Below, piece by piece: positions 26,621-38,620 of a DNA stretch of 64,000 nt. The notes beneath the pieces are model-generated. The model did not search any database, was not told the origin of the DNA, and saw only the letters and a list, made by a program, of their open reading frames with translations. The stretch's first letter is position 1, and each line of letters starts with the position of its first letter. Origin of the DNA: Cyanoderma ruficeps. Its lineage: Eukaryota; Chordata; Aves; Passeriformes; Timaliidae. Made by a program: the position numbers and the translations under genes. The DNA lies in contig VZDJ01007755.1 in the NCBI GenBank assembly GCA_008694505.1, forward strand, positions 16,962,897 through 17,026,896, in the 5' to 3' direction.

Positions 26621-29600
26621 TGAGCATGAGTTACGGGAGGAGGCAGGTGGAGAGCAGTGAGACTCGGGACTTGGCGGCCAGGACTCGATGGGGACGGAGC
26701 GAACTGGGGTGCTTCCAGTCTGTGAGGGAAGGGGCGAAGCCCTGCACTGAGAGGAGCCAAGCTAGGAAGTGTCAAAACCCTGCCGTATATCCAGCGTGGC
26801 TCGGTGGCCGGTAGGGCAGAAGGTGGCACTGGGAGTGCCATCTACCCTGTCAGAGACGGCCCTGCAGGGCACGCTGGGCAGAGCTGAAATTTGGGCGGGA
26901 GGATCACCTCATGTTGTGTTTGGGTTTAGTTAGCAATAGAGCTGGCGCAGGAGTGCTGAAGTAGAAGCTGGAGGGATTTAGCATGCTAGGATGTTGCTGG
27001 AGGCAAACAGGAGAAGGGCACTCTGAGTATATTTGTGTCTGATATTAAAATGAGGTGGGTAAAGATGAGGGGGTCTGATTGTGTTGGAGAGATTGGAAAC
27101 AGAAGGATCTGGAACATTTAGATCTGTGAATTGCATCCAAGTCGATGGGGAAGAAGTGGGTTTGGATTCTTGGTGTGTACAAAGATGAAGGTCAGACATA
27201 GCAGGAGCGAGGGAAGGAGACTAGAAATATAGCCAAGTGGTCTGAGGGTATATAGCCATTGAACTGGGGAAAAAAAATATTTTGCATTTCCTTCCTTTTG
27301 CCTTGTATTGATTAAGCAAGCATACAAGCCATCTCCTTTTTTCACTTTTCACAGGACATATTTCTTGAGAGCTTTTCAAAAAGTCTTCCTCATCTCTTGG
27401 GACTATGCAGTGTTTTATCTTTCCTCTTCAACACCAGTGGAAAAAAAAAAGGTAGAGTGACAAAAAAGTGGTAGTGTTGTTTGTTCATTTTCTTGGACAG
27501 GAACATGCTGCAGTGTGACAGAGAAAAAGACGTCCAGTACTTTCATCACATTCTTTTCTTGTGTACTTGCTGGTTGAAACACTAAGTTCCAGCATCCTGG
27601 CCATCAAAAAATGGGAGGGAAAAAAAACTGTGCATACCTCTTGGGGAAAGTAGAGGTGGCACTACAAAAATGCTGGTCCAGAAATGAGAACTGCAACAGG
27701 AGAATAAATGTAAGGAAGTTCTGGAGCTCGTGACTATAGCCAAGACTGATTAATGCAAAAAAAGGCTAGGTTCATTTAATGTTCAAAACCAAGGCACCTC
27801 CCAAGTAAAGCTTTGCAACTGGGTGGTTCACTGGCTACTTCGATTCTGATTTCATGCAAATTTTATGTGAATAGCTACATCAGTTGGCTTTGAGAGGACT
27901 ATTCAGATGCTTGAATTGCTTAGAGCTGGGCTGCAGCCATGGATTACCTGAAGACACACTGCCTCCAGTAGCCTAAACATCTTGGTATCTCTGTATTTAT
28001 TAAGTTGTTAATAATACGACCCTTAACAGCAGGTAGCTAAAACTTTAGTTGAATCAGAATTTAAGAGAATTTACCAAATCAGGTCAGACTTTAGGATCAA
28101 ATTTTGTCACTTTGCCAGTTCTAAGTGGTATATTTTTATACTGTGTATGTCAACTCTGCTATTGATACTACACACAAATATAATGGAATTAAGTAATGAC
28201 AGTGTCAGATAATGTTGAGATAATGTTGCCATGGGACTCTGGACAGATTTAGATAGTAACTATATTTGCTATTAAAGGTTTGTAAGTGACATGAAAGCAT
28301 AGCAAGGTGCCTGTATAATACTATGCTATAGCATATGATAACTCTAACTCAGATTACTTAATTATATCTAAATTGATCCCAGTAATTGCAGTCTAGATTT
28401 CCCTCAAAATTTGTGTTTGAATTTAATTAGAGATATGTACTGAATGAGTGAGAATTATTCTGGTATGTGTAATGTAGTAACACTTTCCCTATTTGGACTT
28501 ATTTTTGTTTTGCTTTTTTGAAAAGGAACAGACATTAATTATATGTTTTCTTCTAACTTCTTATTTTGACTATCAACATTTACAGCTTGCAGGGTGGTTT
28601 CATCTGTACCATCTGTGGGCCATATTGCACATCAGATGGCAGGATAAAATCTGCAATGAGAACATTTTGGGACATAAAAGTCTTTCAGGGTTTGAAGCCA
28701 TGATATTCACAACACAAATGTACAGAGCCACTCATGTATCTGAAACAGAAGACGCAGCAATGCCAAAGCAGCTGCTGCAGTGAAATAAAAGAGAGACCAC
28801 ACAGTTTGGGGAACATGATGGCATCAAGAACAAAAGGGCATTTGAGGGAACAAGAAAGAACAAGAAAGTGCAACTTCAAGCAGTGAGAAATTGAAGTTGA
28901 TCATTCAGAATTATTGACAGCAGATATGCAGTCGCACAGCAATTAGAGACTCACTCTGGGAATCAAGGTCAATTAATACTGAGGTAAAGAGGCAGCATCC
29001 AAAAAAGCACCTTGTTTAGGAAACAGCATTTTCTGATTGCTGACTAGACAACATAAAAGAAAATTGGCTATCACAGGTTGCGTTTTGGTCGTTTTCATAC
29101 TCACAAGGCAAGATACCATCACCTTTATTCTGCTGTAAAGGATTACTGTATAAGAACACTATATGATACTACACTTTGTGCAAAGATTGGTGGGCCACTG
29201 CCCAGTGCAACTACAGAAGCTGATAGGTATCATTCAGACCTGAGCCTTCATTGTGTATTGCGTTTCACTCTGCACATGAGTGAAAATCTCTTCACTTTCT
29301 TCATATCTGCTGGGTTTGAGAGCAATAGGGATAAGGTTCTTTATGATATAGTGCTCTGGAAACCCATTTCCCTCTTCCACGCCATAAAGGCAAACTTCCA
29401 ACAGATTTCAACCTTCTTTCTCAGTCCTACAAGCAAAGATTTTAAGTTCATCTTAGATCATTCTCTGAACTGCAGCTTGTGTTTATTGTCGTCATGACTG
29501 TTACACTTAAATATTCACTGATAATCTTATGTATCTAACTTCAGGAATCAGGTTTCAAAAAACACAAAGAAATAAACAAATAGTCACACAAGACAACTCT

Positions 29601-32408
29601 CTGCTTTAATTTCTTATTATTTGTGAACTATTGATTTCATACGTATTAAACCCAGCTCTATACTGTTTTACTATCAATGTTTTAGTTGATCCAGCCTACA
29701 AAACCTTTGGTATTAAATTTTGCCTGAATGAAGTGTCTGAATTCCACAGACCTGGTGTTGTCATTGTTAAAATCTGATTGCAGACTTTGCTTTGATTTCT
29801 TTTTTGGGTCTAAAGTGAATCCCACTATCCTGATGGGTAATTCTGTTTTGATCTAAATAACTTCTATCCTTCTGCATAAATCACCAATTATCTTTTAAGA
29901 TTCATACTTTAAGCTTCATAATTTAAGGTTTATACTTTATCCTTCATTATTTTGATGTGAATTATCCTTTCCCTAGTTGTAATATTGTAATTAGGATTAG
30001 GACTGATACTATTTGGTCTGTTTAACATCGAGGCATCTATGAAATGAGGTATTCCCCCAAAAAACATTTATTCTAAATGGGTGAAACAGGTGGATAGGAT
30101 GAAACAGAAAACATGAAATGAGATGGGGAGTGAAAGTGAACATAAAATTAGATGTCTTTATTATAGACAGTCTGAGGGCAGAGCTAAACTGAATTCAGAT
30201 CTGATGCTCAGACATTGCTGTAATTCCAATTCCAAGTCATCATATCTAGGCTCCCTTATCACTATTATTTCATGTAAATGTTTTTAAAATCCATCTTTTG
30301 GCATTCGTGTTTTTAGCATGAATATTTAGCAGATCTCCTACTAAAGAACTTGATCGTACACAGGAAGACGAAGAGACAAGTTGTGTTTCTTACAACTAGT
30401 AAGGACATACTTGCTTTATCTTTCTGTTACCCACTCCATAGAAATTGAGCAACTCATCATCAGGCTTTTCTGGAAATTCAGCAGTGGTACATAGTGACAG
30501 GCATATACTTTCTATTCCTTTTTCATTTCAACAGGATTTTAGGTCATTTAGAATCACCACTGCTAATGAGATAATCACTTCACAAAAAGAAAAGGATGGT
30601 TGTAGAAAAGTCCTGGAGTTAATCACTTAGTCACACTGACTCTAGAAACTATAACAGAGTCTCCATTTTTCAGAAGCTTCTATAAAATATTTGGTATTGC
30701 AGTGTCAGCTCTCATTTACAGATTGGTAACTGTACAACATCCCTCATGAAAGGCACAGCAGGATGCCATTTCCTTTTCTAGGAAGTTTGTTCTTAACAGC
30801 AGCCTGGATGCCAGCTAAAGGGAAAATGAGAGACAGTATGTCTCTTCATAATTTTCTAAATAATTTTGTTTCAGATAAGGCAGTGAAAAAGGACTACCCC
30901 TTTTTGGTACTACCACACGTATTGCAAAAAAGTATGTGCTCAGTTAAGGAAAACTCTATAAGTGAGCACTTGTCAAAGCTGACTGTCTACATAGTTTTTG
31001 TGGTTTCTTTTTTTTTCTTTTTTTGATACAAATTTTGGTGTCATATTTCACTTTCAGAATTCACTGATCTTTCAGTGAATAATTCTCATTAGCTATTGAT
31101 GAAGGAATCACTTTTATTACCTAATCTGTGCATTACTTCAGAATGTAGCTGAGTAAAATGAATCACACAGTGTGAATTCAGGTTTTTGGATGGAGTCTGG
31201 TTTTTATACATGTGATTAGCACAATTCATTTTGACCTCTTTCAGTGAGAAGATACAGACAGATTTTTTTACTATACAACAAAATGTGATCAATACTGCAA
31301 TCATTTTTAAAAGAGAAATTAAAAGCATGGTGACTGCTTGAAATTATTCAGGAAGTGTTTTCCGATTGTTGTATTTGTTGTATATTGTTGGTAGTTGTAT
31401 TTGTTCACTTTAACTACATTAGAAAGAATTTCTATGTGTCTTTGAATGCATGGTTAGTACACTCATGAGGCCTATAGATCAAAGACTCATTTTTTCCCCC
31501 AGAGATATCTAGATATAGATTAGTCTTTTTCTCATCAGGAAATACTATTTAAAAAAAAAATTCAAGGGAACTTAGCTAATTGTATGTAATAAAAAAGTAA
31601 TACTACCTATTGTTTAAATATTTTCAAAGTGCAAGACCATATGAAAAGCAATCTCAACAAAATTGAAAAGGTATGCATAATACTGACTATTCTATAAAAT
31701 ACTCCAGTCTGCTCTGGATTTTTTACCATGGGTTGCTCCTTCAGAGACACTACTGAAACTTAGATCCATTACTGCTAATTGACACATCTCCATTGCCAAA
31801 CACATCCAATTGAATCAAATTATTTTATAGCCTAGAGTGAAATAATCCTTTTAAATATTACTTACTTACAGAGGAGACAGTCTTGCCTAATTTTCAGAGG
31901 TATAAAACTCGAGATCTAATCTATCTTTATTTATAGACAGTGAAAATGACTTGGCAGTTTCATCCCATTCTAAATGAACGCCTTCAAAAGGCAATCCCTC
32001 TTCTCTTGTTCTCATTGACTTTTGAGAGAGTTTAGAGACCTAGGTCAGACTATGCACCTACACACCACCAATACTGGGGAAATGCTGACCATCTCCTTGG
32101 GGTCACCAGATCATTTACCACAGGGATATTAAAAAAAATTCTCCCTGTTGTTCACCATTTGACTTGCACAACAGAACCACTCACAGGCTGGCTGTGAGTC
32201 CCCTGGCTAGTTAGTCATATACAGCAAAAACATAAGTTGCTGTTTCATAGAAGCACTTACATTTAGAGCTTACAGAGGTGGGGGGGCGTTGGTTCATTGC
32301 ACTGACATGGTTTGAAGGGTAAAGCTCAATGGTTAGTTTTTTAAATTCCAAATTTGCAAGCTTTCCTGCAGTTGTTATCAGTAAGAGAAATTACTCTCAT
32401 CAAACTTG
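26621..32408. other. Intergenic spacer, nothing recognised
   Basis: After the island, G+C falls back to AT-rich DNA. I see no gene, repeat family or RNA gene. The longest frame (139 codons at 29078-29497, plus) has no domain, signal peptide or family resemblance that I can see. A short direct repeat (GAACAAGAAA twice) sits near 28849-28868. Confidence 0.6.
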
Positions 32409-32573
32409 AATCATAGAATAATAGTTTCTATAGAATAATTCTATAAAAGAATCACAGAATAATAGTTTGGGTTGGAAGGGACATTAAAGGTCATCTAGTT
32501 CCAACACCCTGCCATTGGCAGGGACCACTTCCACTAGACCAGGTTGCTCAGAACTCCATTCAACTTGGCTTTG
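32409..32573 (-). mobile_element. CR1 LINE 3' end fragment
   Basis: The plus strand carries GTTTGGGTTGGAAGGGACAT, then TAAAGGTCATCTAGTTCCAA, CACCCTGCC, GGCAGGGACCACTTCCACTA and GACCAGGTTGCTCAGA: an unmistakable CR1 3' UTR in minus orientation, about 165 bp, 5' truncated before ORF2. The terminal AGAATNATAG repeat is expanded and partly inverted at 32409-32465, including a TATAGAA..TTCTATA hairpin. Confidence 0.95.
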
Positions 32574-35500
32574 TTAGTGTTGGTTGATGATTGTTGGGAT
32601 ATTTATTCTGAATCCAGCTGAGAAATGGAAATTAGTTCCTTTGCTACTTTATTTTTGCTGCCCTTTTCTTAAATAGATATTTACACCGCATAAGAGGGGC
32701 TGCTTATGAACTACGTTAACAATAGCCGAGGAAATGGCCCTGAATCCATATGGGAGTCAAAACACAGAAACTGGTAATTTTAGAGGTGAAAAACAGTCAT
32801 CTCACAATTACAGCACCCATATCTTTAGTGGAATGTCACCCATGGCCTAAGTGTAATATTTGTAGTGCAAGGAATTTTTAGTGTTTTCCACTACCTATAA
32901 TCTATGCAGGTTTATCTATCTAGAGTATCAAATTTTCATCTTGGTTTGTGACTGTTTCGTTTTTGCCAGAAAGGCACAGATATGTTTGAGCTTTTGGGGT
33001 TCTTATAGATGGAAAATACTTCTAAGGTGAGGTAGATAAGACTGCACAAGCCCTAACTATTCATGGGTTTGTCACTGTTCCCTTTACACAGAAAAAATTC
33101 CTACTTAAAGCAGCCAATGGTAAAATTCCTGAGCTTGTGTAGCTGCCAGAAGTAACAGTAACTCACTCCTCTCCCAGTTTTCCTACTGGCCTCACATACA
33201 TGATGGTAGACCAGACTTTATGCTATTGAAAAGCTTAGCTGGTAAGGAAACTCAGTCCAGGATTCACTGTATCTTAACTGGCTCAAATGCTATCTTAGTC
33301 TTGTGGAGGCAAACATCTAAGCCTACACAGATATCTACTCCCATATTTATAAAATCTCCATCTTCTCCAGAAAAAATTTACAGAGATATGTGAATGCAGA
33401 GACAGCTGTGTGCCATGAGGTGTGACCTGCCAGCAGCTGGGTTTTCCACAGTGAAGGTTTCCCACAGAGCTTCAGAAACATGTCAGATACCCACCATCCC
33501 TCTCTTGGGCAGCTTCCAGGGTCCTGACGTTGAGGTGTCTCAACCTGCAGTCTGCTGGTGTGCGGACACTTCAGTTACTCATCTCCCAGCTGTCTCTCCT
33601 GTTTCTCCAACAAAAGAGCAAAAGAAAATAAACCAAGTTAAATGGTGCAGTATCTATATGCCTATAAATCTCTTTGCAAAAATAAATTTGTATGTGAATT
33701 ATAATGTATTAATTACAAATACTTTTGTCCAACTACCCATCTTTTTCTTTCTCTTTCTCTGTGTGTAACTTTCATGGGAGATAAATTTGGTTCACAAAAC
33801 CACTGGATTTAATACTGGGTTGGATTCATCTGTGTCTCAGGGAAATAAACTGTTTCATCAAATTAGTGTAATTTTCTGTCTTTTACTGTATTACCATCTC
33901 TCAAGCACAAAGGGTACTAAAAAATGCACAGTGAGTTTGTTACCTTTGCTAACAACTTGCTGTAGAGCTTTTGGATTTCTGTGGGTCTTCTTGTGGCATC
34001 CATGAAAGAGAATTGGTGGAGAGTCCCTACTAGCATTTAGAAAGCAATCTGGGGATGGGATTTATATGTGGATTGGCCAGCAGGGAAGGCTGCTGCACGA
34101 ACTCCCTGCGTGGCTTTGCCAGAGTCCACAACAGCCCAGCTCAGACATGTTTGGATCCTTGTGACAGCAACATGCAGTTTCAGGTCATGTTTATTTACAT
34201 ACTGCTTTTTTGTACCAGTTTCTTGATATTTCCTGACAGTGAAACAGACAGGATTGTGATCGCTGTCTGCAGGGAAGGAAAACTGCCTGCTTGCTCTGCT
34301 GGTTAGAAACGGTTCCAAAAACAGCTGCTCTCCAGTCAGCCAAAAAGAGCAAGATAATCCTGAGGGCTACAAAACATGAACTTGTTAATGCTGTGGGTTA
34401 ATCTCTATTCATTTCCCTTATTATGTGTTTATTGTATAGAATGGCCCATGTTCCAGTAGCTCCAGAGAAGGGGCAGATCCAGGTTATACAAAACAAGTTT
34501 CTCTGGGTTGTCCAGTTTGTTTAAAAAGAGTTTTTGTTCATCTAAATTAACAAAAAGTCATTTAAGCCTCTTAGTACATGTTCACTCATGACATCCAGCA
34601 ATCTATGAATTTATATGGTATTCCTGCCCTCCTTTGCTTTCTGGTTGGTTAGTTGATTGGAGGGTTTTTTTGTCTTGTTTGGTTTTGGGTTTTGTTTGTT
34701 TTATTTTCCCTAGCCTGTGAGGAAGGTTTTTCCTCATAAGTAAGTTCAGTTTCACATAATGTTTTGTAGTTGAAAGTCCGAAGATTTTCTTGGGTTTTGA
34801 CACCCCCAAAATTAAAATAAGGCATACTGTTGTCTCTCTCAGCAGGAGCCTCCTCAAGAGACAGCCTGAGAGTAACACTTTTCCTAAAGTACCAAATGAG
34901 CTGTGTGATGTCTTACAGATGGTGGCTCCAGCTGTGGTGACAACTTTTAGTGTTGCCAGACACTATACTTCTGGTGCTTGGGTGCTGTCTACATCTGCTG
35001 TAATCATCAGCACCAGGAATGTGAACATTATGCAAAAGTAAACTTGAAAATTGCTGGACTTTGAACTTTTCAATTCCAAATTAAGTCGAGGGTAGGAGAA
35101 AGAGCATATCACTTGTGAGGTGAAGACTTGAGGGAGAAATTCAGTGCTGTCAGCAAGTCAGAGCTGAAAACAGACAAATATGGGGAATAGTTTATAAAAT
35201 CTTTCAAGAGATGCAAGTAAGGAGGGAGCCAGAAATCACTAAAACTGGCATAAGAAGATGGACATGTAATGGAGGAAGGTAAACACAAGGCTCATTAAAG
35301 TACTGGTCAAAACAGAATCTACTTTGACTTCAGCAAACACTTTGGTCAACTACCTGGTTGTTTAACTGACCACTGACTGGGAGAACAATGTTGCTGCTCA
35401 AATCTTATCTGGTTTCACCGAAGACAAGTTGCTGAGCAACGAGTAAGACCAAGAGCAAGCCGAAGAATGCAAATGCCACCTCCCTGCGCTTGTCCTTCAT

Positions 35501-36051
35501 CACATCACTATCAAGCATACTGCCTTCCCTGTAAACAGCAGTTGACACTTACTTGCCTATCAGGGAACAAGAATGGAAATTCCATCACAACACTGGAGGG
35601 GAGAAAACCCTTTCAATCCCTGGTTACCTGGAGGGACTGAGGAATCTTCTACCTTGGCATATTTACAGCTGACTGGAAAAGACAGAGAGTAGCACGTGTT
35701 AAATCGACTCTGTCCTGAGCACAGGGCTGGAGCAGGTGCTCTCCAGTTGTCCCTTTTTTCTATCATCAGTAAACAACTGCATAGTGACTCAGTAAAAAAG
35801 AAAGGACATTTTTAGGCACTTTTAGCCTCCTAGTTGTATACACTGTGCTGCTGTAACTAAAATGAAAAGAAATAACACAGTGGTGAGGTGTTAAGATGCA
35901 GGCAACTTGCAAATGCATAAATCCTCACACAGGGACACGGGCAAGTGTTGACATTGGCTGCTCTGTGCAAAAGCAGTCCAACAGCAAAATGTGAGGGCAA
36001 AATATTGAGGTTGAGGAAACCCTTGCAAAAAAGAATGACAGCAGACTTGAA
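32574..36051. other. Intergenic spacer, nothing recognised
   Basis: No gene or confident repeat is seen. Short frames of 60-124 codons occur on both strands without resemblance to known families. A T-rich, GT-containing patch at 34640-34710 is low-complexity. Confidence 0.6.
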
Positions 36052-36120
36052 TGTGCTGGGTTGATGGTTTTAGTAAATCTTCTTAGTGGTCTTTTCCAAA
36101 CTCAATGATTCTATGATTTA
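36052..36120 (+). mobile_element. CR1 LINE 3' stub, plus orientation
   Basis: This short stub reads CTGGGTTGATGG, then GTGGTCTTTTCCAAACTCAA and TGATTCTATGATT. That is the forward CR1 3' end (..GGTCCCTTCCAACC..ATTCTATGATTCT) with substitutions. It is the only plus-oriented CR1 piece I found. About 70 bp with no coding part. Confidence 0.8.
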
Positions 36121-37919
36121 ATTTGCTATTTTCAGAAGTCCAGTAAAAGAAATAGTCTTACATTTATCCTCAGAAGTGCATAAGGTTTTCCTGTTTCAGG
36201 TGACTATCCTATGGGACATAATTTTGTTCCCAGTCCCAGGTAGAAGCTGGAAAGCCTGACCTCAAAGGTATTTACTTCCATCTAGGAGAAAAATTTGTAT
36301 TGAATGGTTTCAGTTCCAGGAAAGTTATACTTGATAACAACCAGCAATCAATCTTTCAGGTAGAAAAAGCTTTGCTTTCACAAAAGTCAGCATTCTGTTT
36401 GCTACATTACACCATTTTCTTGTCTGCAAGAGAAGTCCCTGGAAGTCCCTGGACCATTAGGAGCTCTTTAAAGTGTGCCTAGGGTCTAACATAGCAAAAT
36501 GACACTGACCTCTCCCCCCACTAATGTGACAACAATCCTCCCAGACCCAAGCATAGGAGAACTAGACCCAACATTTCAGAATAATGGCAAGATTAGTACC
36601 AAATCTCAAAATCCTCCTTAGCCCAACTCAAAAACTTGCCTGTACATCTAAAGGTTTCCTTATCCCTCTACATCCTCTTTCAGTGGGAGTTTCTGTTCAG
36701 TTGCTGTGTCCCTCTTTTGTGAGTGTTTTCCACAGCTACTACTTCAAATTATAGTTTCCCATCTTAATTTTGTGGCCTTTATACTCTATTCTTAGATATA
36801 CAGATTCATGTTTACCTGTAATAAGGCAGCATATCGTATGCTTGCTTTTCGTTTACCATCTGATTACATCAGTGGCCTATTTTCGTTCCTGTTCCTCTGG
36901 TCTGTTGCCATATGATGAGTTTATGGTTTTTTTCTGTACCACAGATCAAAATGGAAAATAGCTAGGAGACAATCTAGGTGGTGTTTCACTAGTTAACACC
37001 CCTGAACAATGAATGATACTGAACAATGATTGTCTAACATTAAGACTACCGATAGAGTTAACCACTGGATTGTGAACTGATATACTGATATATTATAACC
37101 TCTCCACCAAAGAGCTGCACAAAACAGCATCTAGCAGCTCTAACAGCCTTATATGAGAAAGGTGCCAGATTATCTCAGCAAAATCTGCTGTCTGTTAATC
37201 CATGTCACTTAGTATGAATAACATACTTTCTTTTATCTTGGTATTTATTAATACAGTCATTTTGGGCAGCTATGGACTTCCATCGGCCCCACAGCCAGTA
37301 GAATCCAGGCAATGTCAGGGCTGGACAGAAGTTCACTGCCTGAATTGTCTGGGTTGTTCTGTGCATGTTTCAACATGAACTTTTTTTTGACCCTCTAGAG
37401 ATCCCCTAGATTTCCAGGTCTTCTGAAAGTGAGTTTTAATGACAAGCTTCTCCCAGCTCTTAGGAAGTTCTAAGGTGCTGACACATTTTCTGATGTTAGA
37501 ATGTCTGGTATCAGTGGCTGTTCTGAGCATTTTGACATACCTACTCTTCCTCCACAGCAGACACTCCACTTGCTTTTACTCTCAGATGCAGAACTGAGGT
37601 AGTCATTGAAATTCTAAAAACAGGTCCATTGCAAATATTTGCTCGGTTTATATTGTGCATAGGCAAAAATCCCGGGCAAACCTGCATCAAAACTGTGGCA
37701 GAGTCTTGACAAATCCCCTCGAATTGTTTCCTACTGGAGCACGGTTATGTTAGTTGAAGCTTCACCCCTTCCTATGTCACTGCTACCACTTACATACTGT
37801 CCCCATATAGCAATTAATACATTATTAAAATCCCTTTGTTACGATCATTTTAAAGAAACCTTCTTCTGAAATGTTTATTTTCTGTATTTATGCTGCTGTT
37901 CATCTCTGCGGCTCTGCTG
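36121..37919. other. Spacer upstream of second CpG island, nothing recognised
   Basis: AT-rich unique-looking DNA. A short tandem GGAAGTCCCT duplication occurs near 36432-36451. No gene is supported. Confidence 0.6.
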
Positions 37920-38214
37920 TTCATCTCTTCTGTGGTGCTACATGGCAGCCGCCTCTCCTGGCTGCGTGCCGCCTGTCACTCTGGCCTTCCCGTGGAAATC
38001 CCGACAAACGCTCCAGTATCGGCACTGCCTCGGTGTGGGAGACACAAGAGAACGTGCTTCCAGTACCCTCGGGAGCCGGGGGATGCATCGGCGGTGGCCC
38101 GGGGTCCCGGGGGAAAAAGGGACAGGGCCACCGGGGCTCGCTGCTGTACGCAAGTAGCGCCACGGACGTCATCCTCCCACGAAACCTCCCCTCTGCGCCT
38201 AAACCAATTTTTTT

Positions 38215-38272
38215 AATCACATTACTTTCTTTTTTCTCTTTTTTTTCTTTTNATATATACATATAATTTCCA
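38215..38272. repeat. Poly-T/CT tract with assembly gap (N at 38252), then AT repeat
   Basis: A T-rich tract with scattered C is interrupted by one N and continues as TATATACATATA. It lies in the middle of the CpG island, just upstream of the presumed first exon. The N suggests unresolved length, so promoter spacing here is unreliable. Confidence 0.9.
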
Positions 38273-38273
38273 C

Positions 38274-38400
38274 AGCCCCCCACAGGCGGCAGTGCCCGCG
38301 AGCACTCCAGTCCTCTCGCGGCGGGGCCGGGCCCGCGCTGCCGCAGCGCCGCCCAGCGGCCCAGAGAGCGCGGGGAGCCGGGCCCGGCCGCCGCCGGCCG
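38274..38400 (+). other. Putative non-coding first exon ending at a strong donor
   Basis: The exon end is defined by GGCCG|GTGAGTGCC, a near-perfect U1 match with GT at 38401-38402. The start is unknown; I bounded it at the end of the low-complexity gap region. The sequence is extremely GC-rich (CCGCAGCGCCGCCCAGCGGC and similar) and contains no ATG, so it would be 5' UTR or the first exon of a non-coding RNA. Downstream segments with plus-strand splice-like borders are at 43267-43576, 48366-48541, 52963-53052 and about 62085, but I cannot show that any are joined to it. Confidence 0.45.
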
Positions 38401-38620
38401 GTGAGTGCCCGGGGCAGGGAATGAGGGTTCCGCGGCACTCCCCGGCACTCCCGGAGTAAGTTTCGTTCCCCTGAACAAGCCGGTTGTTCTCTCCTCTCCT
38501 TGGGAGCGGGAGCGAGCCGGCCGCTGCCCATGGCTGCCCGGGAACAGAGCTCTGCGCCGGGGAAAGGGTGCGTGCTTGCTGGGCTGAGCCCTCCCCTTGT
38601 GGCCTCAGCTGCCTTCTCGG

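Larger units (their letters stand above)
37920..38620 (+). promoter_or_regulatory. CpG island, probable promoter of a plus-strand transcript
   Basis: About 0.7 kb of G+C- and CpG-rich sequence in AT-rich surroundings, split by a T-rich gap-bearing stretch near 38215-38272. A consensus plus-strand donor (GGCCG|GTGAGTG) after 38400 gives the direction. A CRE-like GGACGTCA (one mismatch to TGACGTCA) lies at 38164-38171, upstream of the presumed start. Minus-strand use cannot be excluded: a minus frame starts at 38531 with a good Kozak context (GCCATGGG), but its 104 codons end in low-complexity K/R over the gap and resemble nothing known. Together with the island at 25.1-26.6 kb this makes a divergent promoter pair. 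Confidence 0.75.

Noticed and set aside
38217..38531. Minus-strand 104-codon frame with a GCCATGGG start in the second island
   Set aside because: It runs into low-complexity K/R codons across the N at 38252 and resembles no known protein. The plus donor at 38400 explains the island better.
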